A stretch of DNA of 64,000 nucleotides. It comes from Endomychus coccineus (taxonomy: Eukaryota > Arthropoda > Insecta > Coleoptera > Endomychidae). Shown in pieces: positions 54,951 through 64,000 of the stretch. The first letter of the stretch is position 1. Each line of letters starts with the position of its first letter. A program made the position numbers and the translations under genes. The notes beneath the pieces are model-generated. The model had not been told where the DNA came from and searched no databases. It saw only the letters and a program-made list of their open reading frames with translations. The DNA is taken from NCBI GenBank assembly GCA_958510875.1, contig OY294068.1:193464315-193528314 (forward strand). Direction: 5' to 3'.

Positions 54951-55989
54951 ATTTTTTAAGGAACCACGTCGCTAGCTGCGCTTCAAAAACAGGATATTAA
55001 CTTCAGTCTTAAAATGAACATAGCACACAGATAATCATACTATGTACTATGTGACATCACGAAATATGCTATCCACTATCGATTATCGAAGATCGATATA
55101 ATATGGCGCCAACATTTTGAATTTTCTACCATAGACATAATAATTTCACTTTGACACCGGATATCTCAATCCACAGATTGAATTCCAAAATTTGAGTATA
55201 GTCATAACCTGTATCAAGTAGAGTTCTAATTATGCACAAAATTTCAAAATGATCTGCTGAATGACAGCCGAGAAAAGCCAGATGTATCATTGTCCCATTT
55301 GAGGGCACACGTCCGCGCCGAGGAGCATCTAACCCAGCGATAGAGCTGAAGCAGCTAAACTCGGTTATATAACAATGGAGCATATAATGTTAGGTTAGAG
55401 AATTGATGGTGTGTCATGATGGTTGTATTAACTGTCATGGTGGGTGTATGTCAAATGATGAACTGTCATGATAGCCTGTAAGGTAAGGATCAAGGGGGTG
55501 TTTTAGCGTCTGTATCTTAAACGATGAATTATCGTGGTGTCTGTGCTCGAACTGTCAATCGTTGAATTACCATGACGTCTGTCACGTGATCTGTCAATGA
55601 ACTGTTGTGGGGTCCGTCACATGATCTGGCAATAAATGAAGTATGTCGGGTGAGACCATCTATCTATCAGCTGTCAAAGACGTACCAAGAATAGAACAAT
55701 TGAGGTTATAGAGCAAGTGTCACATGAAAAGACGTCAGATATATGCCAACTGTCAAAGACGTATTATTCAATCAAAATAGAAAAATATGTATTTCGAACA
55801 TCAGGGTGAAACCGGAAGTGGGTTATTTAGTGGTCACTTTGTTACACCGGAAGTGAGGATTTTCTGAATCTACATAATGTTTTGATCAAGAATATATTGA
55901 TAGGTCTAGCCGATTTTTAGCGATTAGGATTTAGAATTTTTATTTATTTATAGCTTTATGGGTATCAAATGGAAGGTCTCGGCACTTAG
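54951..55989. mobile_element. insert inside the mariner, with degenerate tandem repeats
   Basis: About 1.04 kb separates two parts of a mariner. It contains a degenerate array (about 55395-55690) of words such as AACTGTCATGATG and CTGTCAATG in roughly 40-base steps, and two ACACCGGAAGTG / ACCGGAAGTGGG words near 55810-55855. Neither TIRs nor coding sequence were identified, so its class is unknown. Confidence 0.45.
55395..55690. repeat. degenerate short tandem repeat around TGTCATG
   Basis: Repeated, diverged words: GTGTCATGATGG, AACTGTCATGGTGG, GAACTGTCATGATAG, ATTATCGTGGTGTCTG, ATTACCATGACGTCTG, ACTGTTGTGGGGTCCG. The unit is about 40 bases with poor conservation. Confidence 0.5.
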
Positions 55990-56140
55990 AGCTTCAAATC
56001 GGCGTCGAATCGATCCAACAGGTCTGCATAATATACGACGATGATCGTTTAGTTTTTGTCAAGGTAATCGATATGGACGATACCGTGTGCATCCCAAAAA
56101 GCTGTCGTCATGATTTTGCTGACCGATAAACCCTCTTTGG
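55990..56140 (-). pseudogene. mariner transposase middle fragment
   Basis: The reverse complement reads FWDAHGIVHIDYL and LLDRFDADLK in broken frames, matching the block between catalytic D1 and D2 of the irritans mariner at 52381-53544 (compare GGTAATCGAT-TGGACGATACCGTGTGC there). It is probably the continuation of the copy at 54713-54950. Confidence 0.8.
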
Positions 56141-57141
56141 TTCTCTGTTTGTACTGTTATTTGGCCTCTGATGTGTTCTGAAGGGTCATAACATGCCGCT
56201 CTGAACAGCTTTAATTTGCTGATGTGAGTTTTACTCTGTAAATTTACAACAGCCTGATGTTTAATGACGAAAAAGGTATGTTTGTTTCCATACTTAGTAA
56301 TTAACAATCTCTAAAAACGTTTTGTCTTTGCATATCAGACAAAGTACCTGCATATCAAAATCTACAATTTGAGTTTTCTTTGGTATGACATTGATTTGTT
56401 TCTAATGTAAAGTCATGGTTGGTTTACCACTGTGTATCTGTTTATGCTGGAAATAAAATAAAACGACAAATTCGCAGTTGTTTAATTTAAAAAATCTTTC
56501 TTCAGGACTTTAATATGTATTTCCTAATAATGTAATGCATAATGTTATAATTTGAATTAATCTTCAAACTTATGGTTCCTATATGGAAAAAAATAGGAAT
56601 TATAGTTAATATTGGCCACACAGAGTCTAAATTATTTCCTGAAATTCTCACTAATTGAAAATCAATATTCACTACCCCAATGTATGTTCAAATTATAAAT
56701 TTTCTCTTCTTAGTGTGAACTATAAATCCAAAGATCAGAAACATGGTATTACGTATTACAGTCAAGAGAAAAAATAAAAGGTTCAGTTCCATACAAACTC
56801 AGTGCAAATATAAAGTGATAATTGTGTCGACAATCAATTCAAATCACACGACCACTATATTGGGGAAGTTTAGAAATCGGTACACGGAACAAGCAGGTTA
56901 GGGATGCGATCCCTTCGTTAAAAGAGGGTGGCATTTTGTATACAAGCGGGGTTGCCACATGTTTCTACTAAATTATATAATACCAGATCATAGTGGTGTT
57001 TGCGACGCCACTTGTTACACGAGGGATACTGCAAAAACAATTACAGAGTAAGAAATTTGTAATTTAAGCTTATATAAATTCGTGTTGAAGATTATTGTCG
57101 CATTGAGTGATGAAACGAATAATTATTGTAGCGGCAAACTA
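56141..57141. other. no recognised gene
   Basis: AT-rich, unassigned. Confidence 0.4.
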
Positions 57142-58183
57142 TTAAGCTATTGCATAAAGCTTTTATCGCGGGCTTTGAGCCCGGCGACCGAATCAAGAAA
57201 AAAAAACAAAAGACAAATACCGTAACGAAAATCTAAAAAAACCAAAAACAAATACCGTAACGAAATATCCTAAGACCCACCACTCCGCCTACCATGTAGC
57301 GCGGCCGAGCTTAAAATTGTCGAAATGTTAACTTTGAACCTTGTAAAAGGTCGTGATAGCCCCAAAGAGGGTCGGAAACTGTTTTGAATTGGTTAATTTT
57401 CGATAAATCGAATGACGTTCACGTAGAAGCGCGTAGGTCGCGAGTTAGAAAATTGCAAATTTACGGCACATAGAACGTCTTAACGAGGACTTTTCGCATG
57501 CGGTTTTCGCTCCATGTCGTTAGCTTATGAACGGGGCCAACTAAATAGCATAGTCTCGGGCCCCAAAATGTCGATTAAATAGAAAAATTCAATTAAAACA
57601 GTTTGAGGTATTCTCAGCAGTCACCTAGTAGCATCTGACAGGCGACGTACGGAAGGGAATTTTCTAGTTACTCAAATATACTGAAAGCGAGTAAAAGCTA
57701 GCGGCCCATAGCCCAAAATATTTTATTACAACTGGCGCCGGCCGCACGGGGTTCGAAACGGCCCCAAATTAACAAAATAGAGGTGAAATGTATAAACTCT
57801 AACTTACGCGCAGCGAGCTCCTCGAGGATATGTCAAAATTATTACTTTCGTAGCTAATTACATTAGACGTCTGGCATTCATGCAATTGTGTTTTTATACA
57901 ATTCGAACCTTCTAATTTCGATAGGCCACGTGAAAATCCCGGAGCCGGAAGCGCTATCGAGATCTGAACGTTAAAACTTTCGTATAAAATTGTGTTCACA
58001 AGTCAACTGACACTTGTCACCATAGATAACTCTACTACCGGTAGTATCAAGACGATACTCTTTTTTACTCATAATTCGTGAAGATTTTGAAGGGGTAGTG
58101 GATGTTTTTCTGCCCAACTTTTTCCAGTGGCGTAGTGCTATGCAATAGCTTTACTGCGGCAGTCCCCGAGTGCCACACGTTTT
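57142..58183 (+). mobile_element. non-autonomous Helentron-type element
   Basis: Starts TTAAGCTATTGCATAAAGC with the GCTTTTATCGCGGG block and the CCGGCGACCGAATCAAG block. It ends GCTATGCAATAGCTTTACTG-CGGCAGTCCCC-GAGTGCCACACG. Both ends match the autonomous relic at 46191-47466. The 3' end has a small inverted word ACTGCGGCAGT (58153-58163), a hairpin-like feature typical near Helitron 3' ends. The interior is more GC-rich than its surroundings, has no ORF of note and includes the block shared with 47510-47700. Flanking target features are not determinable by eye. Confidence 0.82.
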
Positions 58184-59261
58184 ATTTTTTTATTTCATCT
58201 CTAATCTTAAATTGATAGATATTACAAAGAATGTCTCAGTAAAAACTCCATTTAACTATCCAAAATGTACAAAAAACATTGTTCCAACTTATTATTTGCC
58301 TTGTTTACTTATGACACCCAAAATGAAATGTTTTCGACGAAATTTACTTTTTATTTCTTTTGCTTAGAATTTAAAAGACCCAATACACGAATTATGAGTT
58401 CTTTTCCTGTTATCTTTATGTTTTGTCAAAACTTTAAACATGAAACATAATGGAAATTTAAGTTTTCAAATGTGAAAAAATATTGAACGATTATGCACAT
58501 CACTTAAACAAATCAATAAATAAATTGCACATGTCAAAGTACGAAGTGACCAATTTTTTTTTTATAACATAACATCGTGCGAACCAGCGATGACTCATTT
58601 CGCTGAGGCTTATTTTAATGAAATAGAAGTAGTTAACATTTATCAAGAGTAAAGTGTAAGGCAAGCACAATATGTTTTTTTATTGTATCGTCTATCTGCA
58701 TAACTTGCAGATTATGGAACTGATCCAGAGTAAATTGTTAAAAGCTCCGAGCTATAAATCCATGTAAGTGACATCTTGTTTGAAACGTACATAGTAATTT
58801 CAATTAATCTGGATGTGTACGACGCAAATTCTCCAAGGTTCATTGTACTCGTGGCGATATTTGTGTACTCTGCAATCCTCTTAAATGCACATAACTATAC
58901 TCGGTTTTAGATGACCTGCATTTTGCCAAATTCTTGGCGACGATTCTTCTACCGATGTTATATATAAATAAACTAACGGGACGATAAGCGCGTAGCAAGC
59001 ATTTTTTCCAGCGTGGAAGATTATCAAAGTGGAGGTCATGAACGCATACCGGCTTTTAGCAAGCTGGTGTTGAAGACGTATTTAGAAAATAAGCTTATAT
59101 TACATATCGTTTAATGCTAACACGATTGAATCTAAAAGCTGAGTTTTAGACGGAAAGTTTGCCCAGATAGAGTATGTGCACCTTTCTACTCAATTGTATG
59201 GATTGAGCAAACATTTAAAGTTGATATTTCATTTAGGGTCTTGAATATCATTATTCAATAC
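58184..59261. other. no recognised gene
   Basis: AT-rich, unassigned. Confidence 0.4.
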
Positions 59262-59450
59262 CTTAAATAGTAGACTTCCGCGGATAGCTGATCTTGAAAA
59301 ATCTTGGTTTCCGGATGGATTCCACGTCACAATAGCACGACTTGATGCCGACGTTTCGCCGACCATTACAGGTATATTCAGGGCAGGCTTGAGGCTTGAA
59401 CTATTTCCCGAGAATTTCTATATAATTTGTACCTGGGTCAAGAATCATTA
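59262..59450 (-). mobile_element. chimera of two Penelope-type ends
   Basis: On the minus strand 59400-59262 matches the tail of Penelope C (14215-14335: GCCTGCCCTGAA, GAAACGTCGGCATCAAGTCG, TATCCGCG-AAGTCTACTATT). Immediately next to it, 59401-59450 (CTATTTCCCGAGAATTTCTATAT, then ACCTGGGTCA) is the terminal sequence of Penelope family A, as at 8720-8775. The two families meet at about 59400. Confidence 0.75.
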
Positions 59451-60674
59451 TCAACCATAATTATTGGCATTGTGGCTGTCCTTTATTATTGTCAAGGATA
59501 GGGAGATATATTTTCTTCATTTTAATTTTGTATCTGAAGACCTATGTTCCCAATAGCGTGCCATAGTGTAAATACTTAAACTTACAATATTATCTGATAT
59601 AAGTACTTATCAATATGTTAGTTCAAATAATTCAATAAGCTTATTTTAATAATTCAGCTACACCGCTTCACCGGCCTCTCTCCCCTCTCACTTACGATGT
59701 TCGTTCCTCGTGGCTGCTTCAGTTGAAAATTCCTAGCTTTGGGAATGCCACAGTGTGGCAAAACAATTTGTTAACATTGTTTTCTAAATTAAATGTTACA
59801 AATTTTGTATAAATTTGAGTTCTATTCTTCAATTTCCGAAAATCAGATATTGATCTAAAAGAAAATTTAAGCCAGTGATTTCCAAAACGACAATACATTT
59901 AAGATTGCTTCCATGAATTGGTGTATTTCTTTGGACGAGCACCTCCCTCGTTCGAGTCTACTAACTTCTGAACAACCTGTATATGTTATTGAGGACGTGT
60001 TTCCTCAGATATTATACGATACGATGAATGTTGAACTGTCCCATTTTGTTGAGTAAGCAACCATCATAATTGGAACAGTAAACTTATCTAAAGTGCAACT
60101 GCTTCCTTGTTTCAATAATTGAGTTTTATTTCCTCATAGTTCCAGTCGACCAAAGGAATTAAAATACATAATTCAGCCACAAGCAGTGTGTAATAAATCG
60201 AAGAACAGACACATACGATAATATTTCAGTTTATATCTCTCACAACCAAACGATTGGAAAAACAAATAAATATAACATTATGCCGTTGAGCTTTGCCTCG
60301 TATCTGTTTTCTGTCTGTAGTTATTTTATCGCTGTTGATCTATGTTCAACATGAATGGTCAAAAATTATCGGATAATTTATGGCTTAATTACCGCATAAT
60401 TCAATTATTTTATTTTTATTCGGGATGATAGCGAATGCCTTCTACATGTCCAATTAACTATCTTGACAGTGCCATAAAATGCATATCTCTACCCGTAGCC
60501 GGCAATAATTACGATCTACCAGTTTCAAAGATTCTAAATTGATGTGATAAATTCTTTCATGGATATTTACACAGAGTGAGTGACTCGAGTGGAGTATTTA
60601 ACCAATATTTGCAAGAGGGAATTCTGTGAATCTAATTACCGAAATAATTTTGGGATTAACAGGAGAATAACTAC
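59451..60674. other. no recognised gene
   Basis: AT-rich, unassigned. Confidence 0.4.
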
Positions 60675-60998
60675 GAGGACAAGGTAAAAAGTCCCTGAAA
60701 AATTAAACAAGAAATGATTAATTTGGTCAAAACTTATTTTATTTCTCAACATAATCTCCTTGTACCCCGAAACACTTTGCCCAACGTTTTTCTAATTTTT
60801 CGATCCCTTTCAAACAATAAGATTTCGGCAATCATTCAAAATAGGCGTTTGTTTCAGCGACGAGCTCATCGTTGGAGCTAAATCTGTTTCGGCCGAGCCA
60901 TTTCTTCAAGTTTGGAAATAGATAAAAATCGCAGGGGGCTAAGTCTGGATAATATGGTGGATGACGAGCCAATTCGTAGCGTTATTGCGTTGCGCTAT
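60675..60998 (-). pseudogene. mariner 3' part with ITR
   Basis: Starts CGAGGACAAGGTAAAAAGTCC after TA at 60673-60674, with the same 3' UTR and coding end as the other irritans copies (reverse complement: LGEKRFSSNDELVAETNAYFE, then LEKRWAKCFGVQGDYVEK). Upstream it reaches LARHPPYYPDLAPCDFYLFPNLKKW, which contains the third catalytic Asp, in near-open frame. It is cut at about 60998. Confidence 0.88.
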
Positions 60999-61574
60999 TT
61001 CAGATAAGGGGTAAAACCATGAGTCCGTCACGTCACGCTTTAGCTATATAACCACTGCCAATCAATCACCTAAAGAAAAAGGACTCGCTCAGTCTTCGTC
61101 CGCTGATTTATTCTGACAGTCACAGTTTTTACTTACATCTGGAAACCAGCGCCAGAGTATCACAATTACCGGAAGATCACTGTGATGAAAACGAATGACG
61201 ATTTTGAGTTTCTAATTTGCTGAATTGTAAAATTGTTTACCTCCCAAGATGTCACGTGATGTCTAGTAATAAGTCCATAGGTAGTACTATTTACCTTCAG
61301 TGAAGAAAGGTGCCCTTTAGAAAAGCAGAAGATGGGCAATGAACTGGAAAAGACGACATAAAAGTTGCAAAAACCGATATGGGGTCATTATAAATGATAT
61401 GTCAATTTCCTCAATCAAAATGAGGGAGGCAAACCGAAGTGCCATAATTAACCAAATATTTTCGTTATCCAGGGAAAATTTACAGTCACCTGCCATGAAG
61501 GAAGAGGGGATTTTGTTGCAAAACACTATAATGAACTTGTTGCGTCAATCTAAATTAACTTTTTTGACGTTACA
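60999..61574. other. no recognised gene
   Basis: Unassigned; contains a short open frame 61339-61584 without family similarity. Confidence 0.35.
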
Positions 61575-61645
61575 GGGGAGCTAGGTAGCTCAGTGGTAGA
61601 AGCATTGTTCTTCTAATCACGCGGGTTCGAATTTCAGCGACTGCG
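61575..61645 (+). ncRNA. tRNA-derived SINE-like head
   Basis: GGTAGCTCAGTGGTAGAAGC is a perfect A-box/D-arm and CGCGGGTTCGAATTTC a B-box/T-arm (61620-61635), with tRNA-like spacing. The anticodon-loop region CTTCTAA would read TCT. The anticodon and acceptor stems do not pair well, so a tRNA-derived SINE or tRNA pseudogene is more likely than a functional tRNA. A SINE body and tail were not delimited. Confidence 0.55.
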
Positions 61646-63607
61646 GAATTTTTCCGATGGCCCGAGAAAGTGGTGAGGCAAGATGCAATGGGCCGTCAAT
61701 CCTAAGTGTCATCGAGACTGCCCTGGTTGCAGAATCGAGCCTACCATACGAAGTGGAGAGCTTAGTGGATATATCTGAGGTAATCAAATTCGGACTCAGG
61801 GACTCCCACACTACCTTATGGGATGTTACAAGCCAATAAGGTGCCCATAATAGGTTTCAACCACCTCCAGCGAAAAGAAAACATATTGGGTTTTGTCTTA
61901 GTACCACAGAAATGTGATTCCTATGTATCTATAGAAATTGAAAAATTATGCACAACCCTGTTTGGATGTGTATGTTTCAATATTAGTTCGTTCAGGCCAA
62001 GAACTCAAGGAGCAATTCCAACGGAGCTGGGGGGCAAATGCCCCATCTTATTTCCACTGTAGGTGACCTTGTTCCTCCAGTTTATTTTCGGTCACATTAA
62101 ATTACAATAACTCATCGACAACAACTTGTCGTTCCTAGAACTTATAAATAAAGTTTATATTACATTCAGCTAAAGGTTATTGAAGTGTTTGAGTAATTTA
62201 CTGGATAAAAGTGAGATAAATGAAGTGAAGTTGAAAATATGCGAAAATGAAGAATATAACTCCATTATGATTACATCTTTTACGAGTTGGAATACTTGTA
62301 GATCTTGAACTGATAGGGAAATAACAAAAGCAAAGTGGAAGTGTTGTCATTTAAATTATTTCAATTGTACGCTTGAAATAATCATCTTTGCAAGGGTCAG
62401 ACACAAACAAAACTAAAAATATAATGACCTCTAACCTTATGTTGGATATCCAATACGTTAAATTATTTCCGGAGTGGCAGCATTGTAAGGAAATATACTG
62501 TACATCCTGCTTAAATAAGAATCGACGCAGTGTAATAGTGTTATATTTAAAGTGATATATTGTATAACTCCGCTGAAAGGTTTAAACGTTATATAAATCC
62601 TTTCTTTTGGTTATTTTGTTCGCGATCTTAGCAGTTACGGAAACATTACGACAACAAATTATTACAAAAATAATCATAGCAGGACTAGATTAGATTTGAT
62701 GTAAATTTAAGATTTCGTTACATGACACTCTCTTGTTATTTGGTGGCCACAAACTGGACCGTAGTCGGAACCAAATATCAAGTAGGGTCGATTTGCTTTT
62801 CTCAAAACTCGTATTTGGATAGATAGGGATCCTCGAAAACAGAATCGAAAATTGTGATGAACAGGCATTACCGGGATTTTAAGTTGGGAGGTGTCCATGC
62901 ATCAATAGAAAAAGGGCACCTCCAGATTTTAATATCAAAAATATATTGGACCTTAACGTGGAACGAAATCATCATATTACCAAAAATGTAACAACTATTA
63001 TGGTATATTTAGTTTTGGAGCATTAAAGAAAATTCAGAAATCTATTACTGGAAAGAACGTTGATTCAATTATGAAAGCTGTGGTTTCTGAGTTTTAACTT
63101 AAAACGGTGCAAGGACAAGGCTAAAAAGAGAAATACAGGGTGCGGAATTTGTGTGTCAAAGTTCGATATATCTTTATTATAGAAGATATGGAATAAAGTT
63201 ATTTACGAAAATTGTAGACATCTGTAACACTCTCATTTTAAAATTATTTTAAGATGTACCTAATGCTTGCAAAACACCATGATGTACATATGAAAATGAT
63301 TTTAAAATGAGAAGTTCACAGATGACTACAATTTTCTTCGATAACTTTATTTGATATCTTTTATAATACATCATGCTGTAATAAGAGATATATAGAAGAT
63401 CGATACACTCTAATGCCGCATCACCCTTTATTTCGGGAAGAATTAAATTTCATAAAACAAGTTTCCTTTGAGGGCATATAAGAGATCAAATATTCAGAAG
63501 TCAATCGTTTGTCACATGAAACACTTAATTTAAAATTCTATCTTCCTATTATGTTCTTATTCAACCAACAATAATCTTGAATAAAATGCTGGTTTGAACA
63601 ATGAATA
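61646..63607. other. no recognised gene
   Basis: The first 200 bases may belong to a SINE body. Beyond that, AT-rich and unassigned. Confidence 0.35.
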
Positions 63608-63919
63608 ATGGAGTTTGAATCCTGTCAGTATAGACATTTCTTTCGGGTGGAAGACATCGTCGTTGACGAACCCCTGAATATCAATCAATGCTACTCTCAT
63701 GATGTTAAGTACCTACTCAAGTTAGGCTCTTTTCGATTTCGGCAAGGTATGATGCTCCATCAAACAATTATGAACGATGATGAAATATGTTTTCGTATTG
63801 GCGAAAATCCCTTATTTGCTACGATTTCCAACCGTACATCAATAGTTGCAGATTTCGCCGCTTCTTCCTATTTCGAACAATCGATTACGCAAAGCGCGCG
63901 TTTTTCGAGATTAACGTAA
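63608..63919 (+). CDS. hypothetical 103-residue ORF, unrecognised
   Basis: A clean ATG-to-stop frame: starts MEFESCQYRHFFRVEDIVVD and ends ITQSARFSRLT. It contains NRTSIVADFAASSYFEQ. There is no signal peptide, membrane segment or motif that I recognise. It has a mixed, non-repetitive composition and is less AT-rich than its flanks. No element end or promoter is apparent nearby. It could be an exon of a host gene, an element relic or chance; I cannot choose. Confidence 0.2.
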   Translation: MEFESCQYRHFFRVEDIVVDEPLNINQCYSHDVKYLLKLGSFRFRQGMMLHQTIMNDDEICFRIGENPLFATISNRTSIVADFAASSYFEQSITQSARFSRLT

Positions 63920-64000
63920 CTCAATTTTTCGTGTAGGTCAAATAATATTCGGTATAGTTGTGGTGGGCGAGAACGTAATCATTTTCAACATAGTCCAAGT

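Noticed and set aside
55126..55383. 85-residue minus ORF with an APRRGRVPSNG segment
   Set aside because: It lies in the unknown insert inside a mariner and shows no recognised family, so no gene was called.
61575..61645. Functional tRNA-Arg(TCT) gene
   Set aside because: Acceptor and anticodon stems do not pair convincingly.
1..64000. CRISPR array, bacterial operons or riboswitches
   Set aside because: The sequence is eukaryotic, with transposons of animal type; no regularly spaced short repeats with unique spacers were seen.

Overview
The window is AT-rich, intron-scale eukaryotic DNA with no recognisable intact host gene. It is a graveyard of transposable elements of the kind found in arthropods, most likely an insect: irritans-type and other mariner elements, a DD41D-type mariner, hAT, MULE and Helentron DNA transposons, at least five LINE lineages, and several Penelope-like retroelements. 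TTAGG/CCTAA-type motifs also fit an insect. The species cannot be named from this sequence. Almost every coding remnant carries stops, frameshifts or truncations, so nearly all coding entries are given as pseudogenes.

Layout, left third (1-21 kb): a mariner interrupted by a long-TIR element (1-1848); a DD41D mariner transposase (2947-3850); a LINE 3' end (5041-5720); a TATA/Inr promoter and a GTF2IRD2-like hAT transposase with its 3' TIR (5973-7966); a 232-bp Penelope-derived hairpin element with a hammerhead ribozyme (8759-8990); a minus-strand LINE with reverse transcriptase and RNase H (8998-10010); another LINE finger fragment (11665-12085); a Penelope RT/GIY-YIG relic (13284-14330); a second hammerhead family (about 15193-15238); a LINE RNase H end (15345-16165); a deletion-derivative mariner with good ITRs (16280-17155); and an LTR-like promoter block with a 140-bp tandem duplication (17954-18264).

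Middle (20-38 kb): a MITE with 8-bp target duplications and a CRE palindrome (20953-21205) abutting a split mariner; a rearranged LINE with an inserted hAT relic (23588-25100); a minus-strand LINE (26260-27640); a 309-bp tandem satellite (29630-30830); microsatellites; and two more minus-strand LINEs (33217-34620 and 36365-37600).

Right part (38-64 kb): a Penelope-like element (39227-41127) with 14-bp target duplications, about 555-bp inverted arms and a hammerhead motif in each arm; a 786-bp tandem duplication carrying a tRNA-like sequence and an OTU protease relic with Cys to Tyr (42066-43637); a MULE transposase (44342-45196); a chimera of mariner and LINE RNase H; a Helentron with helicase tail and endonuclease (46191-47466) plus a non-autonomous relative (57142-58183); a Jockey-like LINE split by a mariner (51960-53640); further mariner relics; and a tRNA-derived SINE-like head (61575-61645).

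Nothing here works as an operon or pathway. The biology is element turnover: nested insertion, internal deletion, and self-cleaving ribozymes attached to retroelement ends. The strongest candidates for something under-described are the Penelope hairpin elements with paired ribozymes and the CRE-palindrome MITE.
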